Origin: Kaistia defluvii
GTDB lineage: Bacteria; Pseudomonadota; Alphaproteobacteria; Rhizobiales; Kaistiaceae
DNA: 64,000 nt
Reading direction: 5' to 3'
Assembly (NCBI RefSeq): GCF_026343955.1
Contig: NZ_JAPKNI010000002.1
Location: 124,001-188,000, forward strand
Position 1 is the stretch's first letter. Every line of letters starts with the position of its first letter. The translations under genes and the position numbers were made by a program. Below, one piece after another: positions 1 to 7,137 of the stretch. The notes under the pieces are model-generated. The model saw only the letters and a program-made list of their open reading frames with translations, had not been told where the DNA came from and did no database searches.

Positions 1-544
1 TCGTGCCGAGGTCCTTGATGGTCATGGCGGGCAGCGGCCGGCCCGGCTTGGCCTCGCCTCTGACTCCAGCCAGCCGCGCAACAACCTCCGGGTCGGCAGG
101 GCCACCGGGGATGAACGTCAAGCCGCCCTCAGGACGAGGCTGATACGCGTTCGGGATATTGCCCGTGGGCGACTTCGCGCCGCCGACCGGACGGAAGCCA
201 GTCGGAGATTCCGGGTCGTAAATGCCCTTCGTCTCGCGGCCCTGATCATCGTAGAAAGTTTCGACGTTCGGGCGCTCTAGCCGTTCCGCCGTGCGCTGCT
301 GCATTCCGAGCATCGAGTCTCGATAGGAGCGGTTGGCCGTGAACTCGTCCGCCCACTGCTTGTCCTTCACAGCGTCGCGTTCGCGATTGTACTGATCGTT
401 GAACATCTGGCGGGCGGCGGATTCCTCGTACCGCCGGGTGCCTTCCGCCATCTGCTGCATCTTCGCGGCATAGTCCCGCTTTTCCTGGACGGCTTCGCCA
501 GGTGCTGAGAAGGCATCGAATAGAAATCGGCTGTAATCGGCCAT
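1..544 (-). CDS. Phage virion/ejection-type protein, N-terminal part
   Basis: An open frame starts at ATG 544 and runs off the left edge, giving about 181 residues. It begins MADYSRFLFDAF and is rich in Gln, Arg and Glu in the first 90 residues (MQQMAEGTRR, MQQRTAERLER), suggesting a helical or coiled N-terminus, followed by a Gly/Pro-rich section. The start codon overlaps the stop of the upstream gene (TGATG), so the two are translationally coupled. The family was not recognised. Pairing with a Gly/Ala-rich protein is typical of podovirus-type internal virion or ejection proteins; that role is inferred from context only. Confidence 0.55.
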   Translation of the reverse strand, partial: MADYSRFLFDAFSAPGEAVQEKRDYAAKMQQMAEGTRRYEESAARQMFNDQYNRERDAVKDKQWADEFTANRSYRDSMLGMQQRTAERLERPNVETFYDDQGRETKGIYDPESPTGFRPVGGAKSPTGNIPNAYQPRPEGGLTFIPGGPADPEVVARLAGVRGEAKPGRPLPAMTIKDLGT

Positions 545-1230
545 CAGTACATCAACCCCGTTGGCTGGGTGAATCCGCCTGTGAACATGCCGGCGAGGCT
601 TTTGCCGGCGCCAAGAGCCGCACCTATGATGTTCGCGCCGGTTGCGTCTTTGCCCTTCTGGAAGTCAGCCTCGGCCCCGGCAGCGCCGGTTGCCGCGTTC
701 CAGCCGTAATTCGCCTTGGCCGTGCCGGCGTTGTAGTCCATGCCCGCCATGCCGCCGTAGATGTTCGACTGGCTGTCAGCGGCCCCGAGGGCCTTGCCGT
801 CGTACCCACTCAGACGCTCCAGCCAGTTGCCGTAATCCTGATCGGCGAGGCCGTATGCTGCCTTCATGGTGTCGAGGCTCGTCTGGCCGGAGCCGAGCTG
901 CCCCTGAGCCGACGCGCCGCGGTTCACGGCTTGCAGCGCTTGATCAAGGGCGAACTGGTAGCCGGGGCCTGTCTGATAGGCGCTCGTGGCCCTGGCGTTG
1001 CCATCTGCACCATTCAGGCCGAGGGCGTCGGCGTATGTCTGCGAGCCCTTGCTGAACGTCTGGGCGAGGGGCTGATAGAGGCCGAGCGCGGCGGCGTAGT
1101 CTTCATTGGCGCCGGAAACGCCCTTGTCGATTGCGCCATATGCGTCGGTCTTCCCGGTCTGGTAGCCTGCTTTCAGCGCATCGGCCGCGGCCTTCTCGTT
1201 CTTGTCGGAGAAGAGGTCCAAAAGCGACAT
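544..1230 (-). CDS. Phage structural/ejection-like protein, Gly/Ala-rich (228 aa)
   Basis: The 228-residue protein starts MSLLDLFSDKNEKAAADALK, has a helical Ala/Lys-rich N-terminus, a long Gly/Ala/Tyr/Gln-rich middle (repeated YG, AAYG and GAAG steps) and a hydrophobic Gly-rich segment near the end (IIGAALGAGKSLAGMF). This composition resembles small internal virion proteins of short-tailed phages that cross membranes, but no domain was recognised with certainty. It is coupled at both ends: its ATG overlaps the stop of the ribbon-helix-helix gene and its stop overlaps the next ATG. It is probably part of the phage late structural block. Confidence 0.6.
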   Translation of the reverse strand: MSLLDLFSDKNEKAAADALKAGYQTGKTDAYGAIDKGVSGANEDYAAALGLYQPLAQTFSKGSQTYADALGLNGADGNARATSAYQTGPGYQFALDQALQAVNRGASAQGQLGSGQTSLDTMKAAYGLADQDYGNWLERLSGYDGKALGAADSQSNIYGGMAGMDYNAGTAKANYGWNAATGAAGAEADFQKGKDATGANIIGAALGAGKSLAGMFTGGFTQPTGLMY

Positions 1231-1412
1231 CAGTTCGCCCTCCCTGCGTGGGGGCGGCGGCGCCGATCAATCTCGCGGTAGCTCTCGATACCGAGCGTTG
1301 AAACGATGGAATCGCGGAACACGCGGGCGACGGAAGAGCCCCTTCGGTCGGCTTCCGCACGCACTGCCTCGGAAAGATCCGGCGGTAAGTAGATGGAGAA
1401 TGTCAGCGGCAT
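1230..1412 (-). CDS. Ribbon-helix-helix (Arc/CopG-like) DNA-binding protein
   Basis: A 60-residue protein starts at ATG 1412 behind a good GGAGG ribosome binding site; a TTG 12 nt upstream is also in frame. The N-terminal strand (MPLTFSIYLPPDLSEAVRAE) followed by two helices (ADRRGSSVARVFRDSIVSTL) is the ribbon-helix-helix pattern, and the tail is basic (RRRRPHAGR). Such dimers bind palindromic operators and usually repress their own promoter. A perfect 8-bp inverted repeat sits 12 to 32 nt upstream of the start. The gene is coupled to the two downstream virion-like genes, so it may control them; this is inference. Confidence 0.7.
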   Translation of the reverse strand: MPLTFSIYLPPDLSEAVRAEADRRGSSVARVFRDSIVSTLGIESYREIDRRRRPHAGRAN

Positions 1413-1423
1413 CTGGGCCTCCA

Positions 1424-1444
1424 ATGAACTGGATTTCAGTTCAT
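1424..1444 (-). promoter_or_regulatory. Candidate operator upstream of the ribbon-helix-helix gene
   Basis: Perfect inverted repeat ATGAACTG-GATTT-CAGTTCAT, 12 nt upstream of the chosen start of the ribbon-helix-helix gene. Position and symmetry fit an autoregulatory operator. Binding by that protein is inferred. Confidence 0.5.
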
Positions 1445-1499
1445 CAATTCTGGGCGCAGAATGCGGCTATTGCAAGAAATTACGTAATTGAAACAAGTA

Positions 1500-1535
1500 G
1501 ATACGATAGGATTCGGGGCGATACGGCAAGATACG
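1500..1535. repeat. Three phased GATACG repeats
   Basis: GATACG occurs at 1500, 1520 and 1530, a spacing of 20 and 10 bp, so all three fall on about the same face of the helix. They lie in the 200-bp gap between the ribbon-helix-helix gene and the divergent SH3 gene, in an AT-richer stretch. They may be regulator-binding sites; chance is possible. Confidence 0.35.
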
Positions 1536-1621
1536 AAAAGGACAGCATTGAAACGCCTTCTTCTCCCTGGAGTAGAGTTTGCTAGACTACTCGCGTGGCA
1601 CAGCCGTTCGGGGGAGAGGCA

Positions 1622-2293
1622 ATGGCGCGGCGTAAGGGAGGGTCTGGCGGGACGATAGTGCTCGGGCTGATCGGCTTGGGCGTCTACGCCTTGGCGGGGC
1701 AAAAAAGCCAGACGCCTTCTGCCGCTCCAACACATTCATCCCTGCTGGAACCTTCACGGCCGGCAGCGTTAAAATCCGAACTTCCCCGCGCATCCACTGA
1801 TCGAGCCCCAGCGCCTGCGGTGCAGTCTATCGAGCCGAAGACACTTACGGTCACGGTACAGGCCCTGCGTGTTCGTTCAGCGCCGTCAGACAAGGCCGAG
1901 ATTGTCGGGAGGCTCGCCCTGGGGGACCAGGTGGTCGGGCATCGGCAGAGCGGAACTTGGATCGAGGTCGCCCGCGATGGTTCAATTCTAGGCTGGGCGG
2001 GTGAGGTCGGGTTCAAAGCCCCGGCCAAGCCTCCGCAGATTGCAAAGCCGAGAATAGAGAGTGTCCTTACCGCGGCGGCGATAGCCGTCATGCTCGTGAA
2101 CGGAAGCAGACAATCCTACTACGCGAGCGGCCGGCCCTGCGCTTGCCCCGATGACGTCATGCGAAACGGCCGGCGGTGTGGAAGTCGAAGCGCCTACAGT
2201 CGGCCGGGTGGCGCCTCGCCGATTTGCTACCCCCGCGATGTGACGTCCGCAATGATCGAGGCATTCCGGACTAGGCAGGCTACTCGCCAATAA
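1622..2293 (+). CDS. Membrane-anchored SH3-domain protein
   Basis: The ATG at 1622 (MARRKGGSGG) is preferred because GGGGAGAGG lies just upstream; an in-frame start at 1595 is less likely. The 223-residue protein has a short basic N-terminus, one transmembrane segment (TIVLGLIGLGVYALAG, residues about 12-27), a Pro/Ser/Ala linker, and a bacterial SH3 domain around residues 78-135 (LTVTVQALRVRSAPS to GWAGEVGF). The C-terminal part contains four Cys in PCACPDDVMRNGRRCG and PICYP, a small Cys-rich module seen in rhizobial phage and plasmid proteins. It probably acts in the envelope. It is followed by a hairpin shared with the convergent gene. Confidence 0.7.
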   Translation: MARRKGGSGGTIVLGLIGLGVYALAGQKSQTPSAAPTHSSLLEPSRPAALKSELPRASTDRAPAPAVQSIEPKTLTVTVQALRVRSAPSDKAEIVGRLALGDQVVGHRQSGTWIEVARDGSILGWAGEVGFKAPAKPPQIAKPRIESVLTAAAIAVMLVNGSRQSYYASGRPCACPDDVMRNGRRCGSRSAYSRPGGASPICYPRDVTSAMIEAFRTRQATRQ

Positions 2294-2294
2294 A

Positions 2295-2318
2295 AAGCCC
2301 GCCGGAGGGGGCGGGCTT
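2295..2318 (-). terminator. Intrinsic terminator, best on the minus strand
   Basis: Stem AAGCCCGCC (2295-2303), loop GGAGGG, stem GGCGGGCTT (2310-2318). On the minus strand it is followed by TTTTA, so it terminates the DUF1828 operon. It lies directly after the SH3 gene stop and may work both ways. Confidence 0.7.
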
Positions 2319-2342
2319 GGTTGGTGGGCGGGCGGGCGAAGG

Positions 2343-3125
2343 TCAGGCAGCGATTGACCCAAGTGCCGTCTGAACCTTCGATACAATTTCCCGCTTCCCA
2401 CCAGACCAGTCGCCCAAGCGGAGAATATCGTGGTTTATTGTGCGAGTGCGGGTCCGCTTCGAGACTGAGGACGCCAATAGATCCTCGTAGACAAGAAACG
2501 GTGTCACGTTGCGCATGCCCTCGCGTTGGATCAACTCCGCGCTCAATAGCGCTTCCAGTGCCTTGGGCTCACTTGTCGCGGCGTAGATAGCCGCGCTTCG
2601 GCCGTTGGCCGCAGTGACAAGCACATCAGTCACGTACTCGCCGTGATCTGGTGCAATTGCCGCTCTCTCTTGAACGTCGGCTCGCCCTTCGAAAAACTCT
2701 TGAACAGCAGCCACCAGATCGTCCCGAAACGAATGCTCGACCTTCTCGCGGGTGAGCATAGTGACGTCCTGAATGCGGTTCATGAATGAAAGAAACGAAA
2801 AAATCGCCGCGTCTGAATTATCGATTGGCACCCATTGAGAGCGAAAGGCGTTGTCGGCTTCGTCAAATATCAGGCCATGAGAGCCGGCCAAATCCCGGAC
2901 GGTCTGTAAGCGAGCCTCGCTTCCTAGATCGATAGCATCCTCGATTTGCACCAGCGTATCGCCGCTATCCTCAAATCGGATTTGGCCACCTTCGACGCGG
3001 CCATAGAATGTTACTGGGCCATCGTCCAGCCAGAGAAATGGAGAGACAATCGCATAGCCCATCGGAACCTCGCGAACGCGAAATCCATTGGCCAACGCGT
3101 TGTTGAGCTTCCGCTCGAAGTTCAT
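2343..3125 (-). CDS. DUF1828/DUF1829 domain protein
   Basis: The 260-residue protein matches the DUF1828 pattern in its first 100 residues (GPVTFYGRVEGGQIRFEDSG, then a short helix and LQTVRDLAGSHGLIFDEADN) and a DUF1829-like C-terminal half (PFLVYEDL, a basic KRTRTRTIN stretch). Its biochemical function is not known; family members are frequent in prophages and other mobile DNA of Gram-positive and Gram-negative bacteria. It overlaps the upstream gene by 4 nt (ATGA) and ends at a terminator, so the two form a closed two-gene operon. A nuclease-like or anti-phage role would be speculation. Confidence 0.7.
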   Translation of the reverse strand: MNFERKLNNALANGFRVREVPMGYAIVSPFLWLDDGPVTFYGRVEGGQIRFEDSGDTLVQIEDAIDLGSEARLQTVRDLAGSHGLIFDEADNAFRSQWVPIDNSDAAIFSFLSFMNRIQDVTMLTREKVEHSFRDDLVAAVQEFFEGRADVQERAAIAPDHGEYVTDVLVTAANGRSAAIYAATSEPKALEALLSAELIQREGMRNVTPFLVYEDLLASSVSKRTRTRTINHDILRLGDWSGGKREIVSKVQTALGSIAA

Positions 3126-3634
3126 AAGTCCATCTCGGCCTGATCCGGCACCTCAAATCGGTACCTTCGAGCGGCAATCTGCATGGCATTTGTGAGCGTA
3201 ACATTAAACTCGATCGTGCACGGGATCTCCTTGCCGCCACTAGGAAAATATACCGTGTTTTCCTTATCCCGCAAATAGCCGGGATTGGTGCGGTTAACGT
3301 CACCTGATACAAAGTGGCAGTGCCAATTTTTGTGAGACAGGTGCAATTCGTGGGTGCAGATGATTGCCCAGTCGTCCCCCATCTTGATAGCAAGCCGCGC
3401 GCTGAAGGCGCCAATCTCGGCGTTTAATACGAGCAACACCAAAAACTGACGCTGAACACTCTCGAACTTGATCACCCGCCATGACCAGGTATGGCTGTAT
3501 TTTAGGCGCTTTTGCTTTCGTAGCGGAAATTTTGACGCGGGTACCGGTCCTGTCTGCCATGCGCCGTAGTCGACAACCTGCTTCGCGGGATCTTCTATGA
3601 TGTCACGGACAGTAAGCGTAGCAGTGCTGCTCAT
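3122..3634 (-). CDS. Uncharacterised partner of the DUF1828 protein (170 aa)
   Basis: First gene of a two-gene operon; its stop overlaps the start of the DUF1828 gene. The protein has a basic, aromatic N-terminal third (FPLRKQKRLKYSHTWSWRV), a strand-rich core (QRQFLVLLVLNAEIGAFSAR) and a striking His-rich element HELHLSHKNWHCHF around residues 95-108, then a C-terminal strand/helix section. Clustered His and Cys could bind metal. It may belong to the DUF6978-type partners found beside DUF1828 genes in other prophages, but that is from memory and needs a profile search. There is no signal peptide or membrane segment, so it is cytoplasmic. Confidence 0.55.
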   Translation of the reverse strand: MSSTATLTVRDIIEDPAKQVVDYGAWQTGPVPASKFPLRKQKRLKYSHTWSWRVIKFESVQRQFLVLLVLNAEIGAFSARLAIKMGDDWAIICTHELHLSHKNWHCHFVSGDVNRTNPGYLRDKENTVYFPSGGKEIPCTIEFNVTLTNAMQIAARRYRFEVPDQAEMDL

Positions 3635-3743
3635 TCTCTGTAAGGCCCCCTGACCTTGTGCCTCCGCACCAACTCAGCATTCCGCTCAAGCTCTATATTC
3701 TGACGAGCGAAGGAGGTCGGTGCGTCTACAGGGATGTTGGCGC

Positions 3744-3938
3744 TCAGTCGCCCATTTCGAGAGTGCGATACTCGCCGGCCTCGTGGTCGTAGACCTCGAT
3801 TTCGTTCCCCTCCCGCACGAGATTGCCGCTATCGATTTCAACCGAAGCGCCGCTGTCCGCATCCGTACCGTCCCATGCCGATGCGCTCGACATGCAGGCA
3901 ACCAGACCGGCGGCGACCAAAGCGATTACCCTGAACAT
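3744..3938 (-). CDS. Small secreted DUF5334-like protein
   Basis: The start at 3938 (MFRVIALVAAG) is preferred over one five codons upstream because a GGGGG stretch precedes it. The 64-residue protein has a signal peptide (MFRVIALVAAGLVACMSSASA) with a Cys that could also be a lipobox Cys (LVAC). The mature part is a short acidic strand-rich domain, WDGTDADSGASVEIDSGNLV then EVYDHEAGEYRTLEM, matching the DUF5334 pattern of small periplasmic proteins with unknown role. It is a single gene in the accessory zone. Confidence 0.6.
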   Translation of the reverse strand: MFRVIALVAAGLVACMSSASAWDGTDADSGASVEIDSGNLVREGNEIEVYDHEAGEYRTLEMGD

Positions 3939-4108
3939 CCAAATCCCCCGCACTTCATGACGCGGGGTAACGATACGCAGCCCGACGGCCCTCCGATAGA
4001 GGGGTTTCGCAATGCCTTACCGGAGACGGGAGCTGTCGTGTTCTTGAGGACTGTTGAGTTCTGCTTCATCCTGGGCCTCGTGACTTGGCCGGCAGCGCGG
4101 GGGATGCG

Positions 4109-4258
4109 ATGCCAAAGCAGCACGAGTATCGGATTTCAAGAACGGCGTTGACGCGCGCCTTCGTCTACGCAGCTCTCATCGCGGTATCGATCCTTCTCTG
4201 GTGGGCTGTCGTCCAGCTTCTGGTGGATGTCGGCTCAATACGCATACCCACGGGGTAG
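4109..4258 (+). CDS. Small single-span membrane peptide (49 aa)
   Basis: The ORF MPKQHEYRISRTALTRAFVY... has a basic N-terminus and one transmembrane helix (AALIAVSILLWWAVVQLLVD), ending GSIRIPTG. A GGGGG run lies about six bases before the ATG. No family was recognised. The basic-helix-short tail layout is seen in phage-borne holin-like or toxin peptides, but nothing here proves either. Confidence 0.4.
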   Translation: MPKQHEYRISRTALTRAFVYAALIAVSILLWWAVVQLLVDVGSIRIPTG

Positions 4259-4786
4259 CGGGACGCCTGCCAGCTGCAACGCGTTGCAAATTATTGCGCG
4301 ATTTCGACGTTTAGGCGCCCGGTTTAGCCATGTTCGACGATGTGCAATCCGGTCAGCTTTCGATGCGTCTGGCTTTCCCTCAGTTTTGAGGAAATGTCCG
4401 GTTCTCGATAAGACCACGGCGGAGGCATCATGTGCGGACGCTTCAGCCAGTAATTCACCCTGGGCGGTGATCAACGCCTTTCCGTCGCGCTCCGACACAG
4501 TTTTCGACCAAGATACCTCGGATGTCCTCTGAGCGAGGCAACTCTCAGTTGCCGCACCAATGCGCGATGCGGGCCGCTTTGGGCGCTTTGCCGGGCCGAT
4601 AGGGCACTGCGAGCCCTTACTGGATCAGCGCCGTCCAAGCATCGCCGTCAGCCGTCGTGAGGCTTGCCGGAGTCGTCCGAATGATGCCCGCTGCGAGATT
4701 GCAAGACGCCCATTGCGCCAGACTATTGCACCCAGATACACGCTATGGTTTAATTTTGAGTGTATCCGGTTGTGGTGGAGGCCAGC
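4259..4786. other. Gene-poor stretch holding the SRAP remnant
   Basis: Apart from the broken SRAP start no convincing gene is seen. Short frames on both strands (for example minus 4235-4498) have no recognisable motif and lie antisense to the remnant. The sequence looks like decayed coding DNA left by recombination between phage modules. Confidence 0.5.
4430..4532 (+). pseudogene. Remnant of an SRAP (HMCES/YedK-type) gene, 5' end
   Basis: A strong GGAGG site at 4421 precedes ATG 4430, which encodes MCGRFSQ, the hallmark start of SRAP proteins with catalytic Cys2. An in-frame TAA follows at 4451. Reading on, TTCACC then one extra C, then TGG GCG restores FT-WAVINAF, matching the usual SRAP continuation (FTW..., NAF). 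A nonsense change plus a 1-nt frameshift have therefore broken the gene, and similarity fades after about 25 residues. An intact, more divergent SRAP gene lies 2.7 kb downstream. Confidence 0.65.
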
Positions 4787-5032
4787 ATGCGTCGCGCCAT
4801 CGAGAAAGAGCTAGAACGCCAAATTACCCGGCTCTGGCAAACTCAGGCCCTCATCGATGAGTTGGTCGCGCTGCTGGATGCCTGGGACGGGGATGCCGAC
4901 CGGGAGCCCTTGTTGGGTTCGCCCGAACTGCCGCCATTTGTATGGGGGTCGGGAATCGGGCGAGAGGTATCGCAGGTCCAATGGGCTGCCGGTGCTTTTG
5001 ATGACCGCGAGGATGATCAGTGTGCAGCCTAG
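4787..5032 (+). CDS. Small acidic rhizobial/phage protein
   Basis: The start ATG 4787 has GGAGG five bases upstream; an in-frame ATG at 4760 lacks this. The 81-residue protein has a helical basic N-terminus (MRRAIEKELERQITRLWQTQ), a helix ending LLDAWDGDADREPLLGSPE and the C-terminal VQWAAGAFDDREDD. The pattern DGDxDxEPxLG...W.AG..DDxE recurs in short Rhizobiales proteins of unknown function and again in the window at 10785-11099, so the element carries two paralogues. The function is unknown. Confidence 0.6.
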   Translation: MRRAIEKELERQITRLWQTQALIDELVALLDAWDGDADREPLLGSPELPPFVWGSGIGREVSQVQWAAGAFDDREDDQCAA

Positions 5033-5048
5033 CTTCCTGCGGGCTGGC

Positions 5049-5312
5049 CTAGTGTTCTGGTTGGCCTGGCGACTCGGATTGGAGGTCGGCAAGTACCGCA
5101 TCGGCGATAACGTTTGGATGCACTTCTAAGGCGTCGGCAATCTGTAGGAGCCTGAAAACGCTCAACCGGTCCTTCGCCTTCTCGTACTTCTGGATCTGTT
5201 GAAAGGTTATCCCAAGTTCGGCAGCAAGTCGCTCCTGGGAAACGGACTTCTCCATGCGAATCGAGCGGATGCTGCGCCCAATGATGACGTCGACGTACGT
5301 CGCTTGTGTCAT
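5049..5312 (-). CDS. XRE-family helix-turn-helix regulator
   Basis: The 87-residue protein is almost entirely one Cro/C1-type domain: GRSIRSIRMEKSVSQERLAA, then ELGITFQQIQKYEKAKDRLS and FRLLQIADALEVHP. The ITFQQIQKYEKG-like recognition region is the usual alphaproteobacterial form. It is short, with no peptidase or dimerisation extension. It lies downstream of two tiny genes on the same strand and probably shares their promoter; it may be the regulator of this module. Confidence 0.8.
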   Translation of the reverse strand: MTQATYVDVIIGRSIRSIRMEKSVSQERLAAELGITFQQIQKYEKAKDRLSVFRLLQIADALEVHPNVIADAVLADLQSESPGQPEH

Positions 5313-5332
5313 CTTCCCACCATCCGCTCTAC

Positions 5333-5488
5333 TCAGTTCGCTGTTCTGATTTTCAGGAGTCTTTCTGCCTCTTCGCGAGCAGTTAACAATGCATCATGCG
5401 TAACACGGAGATCCACCGTGTCACATAACTGTATCAAATTGCTCAGCTGAGAAATGATCTTCTGAAGATTCAAAATCTCGCCGGACAT
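5333..5488 (-). CDS. Small hypothetical protein (51 aa)
   Basis: The start at 5488 (MSGEILNLQKIISQLSNLIQ) has a GGGGG stretch about ten bases upstream. The product is predicted helical with heptad-like Leu/Ile spacing and ends EEAERLLKIRTAN. It overlaps the 3' part of the upstream gene in a different frame and lies 20 nt before the XRE gene. The two overlapping frames could also be one gene split by a frameshift. The function is unknown. Confidence 0.45.
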   Translation of the reverse strand: MSGEILNLQKIISQLSNLIQLCDTVDLRVTHDALLTAREEAERLLKIRTAN

Positions 5489-5615
5489 TTCGCTTGGCCC
5501 CCGCATACCGGGAGGCGATTCTAAGCAATAGGGATAAGTCAATGAACCCGTCCTTCAGTGCCAGTATGCTAAGCTCTTGAGCTAGGCTCTCTATATATTC
5601 CGCGTTATTTGCCAT
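5421..5615 (-). CDS. Small helical hypothetical protein, N-terminus typical of a rhizobial family
   Basis: The 64-residue ORF begins MANNAEYIESLAQELSILAL followed by KDGFIDLSLLLRIA. This helix-turn-helix-like start (YIE-L--EL--LA---G---L--LL-IA) resembles many 60-70 residue Rhizobiales proteins of unknown function. The last 25 residues (RYAGAKRNVRRDF...) do not fit and overlap the next frame, so the C-terminus may be altered. A 7-bp inverted repeat lies 22 nt upstream of the start. Confidence 0.5.
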   Translation of the reverse strand: MANNAEYIESLAQELSILALKDGFIDLSLLLRIASRYAGAKRNVRRDFESSEDHFSAEQFDTVM

Positions 5616-5636
5616 TCCTTTCCCCGCCGTTTGCTT

Positions 5637-5655
5637 ACCTTACCCAGCGTAAGGT
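5637..5655 (-). promoter_or_regulatory. Candidate operator of the small-gene/XRE operon
   Basis: Perfect inverted repeat ACCTTAC-CCAGC-GTAAGGT, 22 nt upstream of the first gene of the minus-strand trio that ends with an XRE gene. An AT-rich stretch (5675-5740) follows and could hold the promoter. Binding by the XRE protein is inferred. Confidence 0.45.
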
Positions 5656-5788
5656 GCGGGATATTAGGCGCACATTAGTTAAAAAATTGAAATAAAAACT
5701 TTGTGATCGGAATAATTAAAAGTTGACTATGGCGTAGTTAGCTAAAATGGCCGTGTCTGCCCGCTCATGCGCACCTGAATTATGGCCC

Positions 5789-6439
5789 TCAGTTACCCCA
5801 ATAGGGCGCTCGCCAGCCGGCTTTGATCGCCTCGCCCTCGCCGCAGAACCATCGCTCCCCCTTCTCGACGCTGACCTTTGTCCGGCCGTACCAAGGCGAC
5901 CAAGGCGTGTGATAGATGTGCTCACCCTTTCGGTTGATGTTCCCCTTGATCGGGCAGCCTTCAGGGGTTTTCTGCTTCGCCACATCCCACTTGTGCGCGC
6001 GGAAATCCCATGGCGCCTCGGTCTCCTGTTCCCAGACCCCGACGGCTGCCGCTCGCGCCTGCTCCTCAACCTCCACGTAGTCGGTGGAGTATTTGCGGAA
6101 CGCCCAAGCGAGTCCCTCTTTCACCATCAGGCGGCCGAGGTCGAGCCCAGCGACCCTACAGATGCCGAGCGTGCGGCCGTAGACGTCCAATCCGCGGTCG
6201 TCGCAGGCGACGGCGCCCTCTGCGACGGCGCGCTCCATCTCGCTGATTGCAGCCTGACCGCATTGCCATGTCCCGCCGCCAGGCTTCCTGCAGCTTTGGC
6301 CGGCCTCGGGTGCGTCAATGCCAAATATCCGGATCGTCTTGTTATCGACCCTGAGAGTGTCGCCGTCGATGACATGAACTTCAGAGGCCGACGCAGGCAA
6401 AGCAAAAAGCATGAATGCGAGCAGGACGGCAGTGCGCAT
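5789..6439 (-). CDS. Secreted thermonuclease-family (SNase) protein
   Basis: The start at 6439 gives a clear signal peptide (MRTAVLLAFMLFALPASASE); the frame is open further upstream but without one. The mature protein has the staphylococcal nuclease fold: VHVIDGDTLRVDNKTIRIFG, IDAPE, a CGQ step, then YGRTLG and the KEGLAWAFRKYS motif, carrying the usual Asp, Arg and Glu catalytic positions. A C-terminal extension of about 65 residues with CPIKGNI and WFCGEGEAIKAGWR is common in rhizobial members. It would degrade DNA or RNA in the periplasm or outside. Cys pairs suggest disulfides. Confidence 0.85.
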   Translation of the reverse strand: MRTAVLLAFMLFALPASASEVHVIDGDTLRVDNKTIRIFGIDAPEAGQSCRKPGGGTWQCGQAAISEMERAVAEGAVACDDRGLDVYGRTLGICRVAGLDLGRLMVKEGLAWAFRKYSTDYVEVEEQARAAAVGVWEQETEAPWDFRAHKWDVAKQKTPEGCPIKGNINRKGEHIYHTPWSPWYGRTKVSVEKGERWFCGEGEAIKAGWRAPYWGN

Positions 6440-6509
6440 GATTCTTGCCTTGAGCAGCGTTTGGAAAGCAATGATGGCTCGGCTGATGCGCGGAGCGCAA
6501 CGCAGAGTG

Positions 6510-6812
6510 TCAGCGCTCCCATTCATCGCTGAAGTAATTCTCTTCGCCGCGCATCAGACATTTCAACTCCCAGGCAGTTGCCAGGCAGGTGCGACAAAGC
6601 GGCTGACAAGGCTCACGCTTGATGTGGTGTCGCATACAGATGACGGCCGCGATTCTGTCCCTTTTGGGATTGGCGAGATAGGCGCGCAATGCCCGTAGGA
6701 GGAGGTCGGCAGTGTCGTGCGAGATTCGCGCGCCCTTCTGCTGGCTCACTCTCTGCTGAAGCCGGGCGCAGACCGCCCATGGCGAGAGCGGTCGGTCTGG
6801 TTCGGTGTTCAT
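6510..6812 (-). CDS. Hypothetical protein with CxxC-type cluster
   Basis: The 100-residue cytoplasmic protein begins MNTEPDRPLSPWAVCARLQQ. Its middle is helical (DTADLLLRALRAYLANPKRD) and its second half has CMRHHIKREPCQPLCRTC, a Cys/His cluster that could bind zinc. The stop of the upstream gene overlaps its ATG by 4 nt, so the two are co-translated. The family was not recognised. Confidence 0.5.
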   Translation of the reverse strand: MNTEPDRPLSPWAVCARLQQRVSQQKGARISHDTADLLLRALRAYLANPKRDRIAAVICMRHHIKREPCQPLCRTCLATAWELKCLMRGEENYFSDEWER

Positions 6813-6997
6813 GGCTGATCCGGCAGCGTGCCGCTAACGAACCCATACGAAATGCGGCTAGCCCGGATGTCCACTGCAAGCAGCAGTGTTTCGAGCGCGG
6901 CTCGTGCGTCGCCATTGTGGGCCGCCAACAGATTGTTGATGCGCTCGTCCAGTGCAACCTGCGCCTCATCCAAAATAGGTACGGCTGGGTCGCCCAT
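6809..6997 (-). CDS. Small conserved rhizobial/phage protein (62 aa)
   Basis: The ORF starts MGDPAVPILDEAQVALDERI and contains NNLLAAHNGDARAALETLLL, a helical pattern (ER-N-LL-AHNGDAR-A---LL-D) seen in many short Hyphomicrobiales proteins of unknown function, and ends with a SYGFVSG motif. It is the first gene of a coupled pair, with a 4-nt overlap into the next gene. No function is known. Confidence 0.55.
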   Translation of the reverse strand: MGDPAVPILDEAQVALDERINNLLAAHNGDARAALETLLLAVDIRASRISYGFVSGTLPDQP

Positions 6998-7137
6998 GTC
7001 CCTTCTCCAACTTCGATGTTCCTATTTTGTTCTCATCGCAAAGAGAGTCAATGAGACTAGGAGTTGAATCCTACGCTCGCGTTCGGACTTCCGCGGAAGG
7101 CCTTCCCTTTTTGCACAGCCCCGATAGGCTCGGTGGC

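Noticed and set aside
7027-7137. Upstream extension of the SRAP gene
   Set aside because: It would bury the catalytic Cys that must follow the initiator Met.
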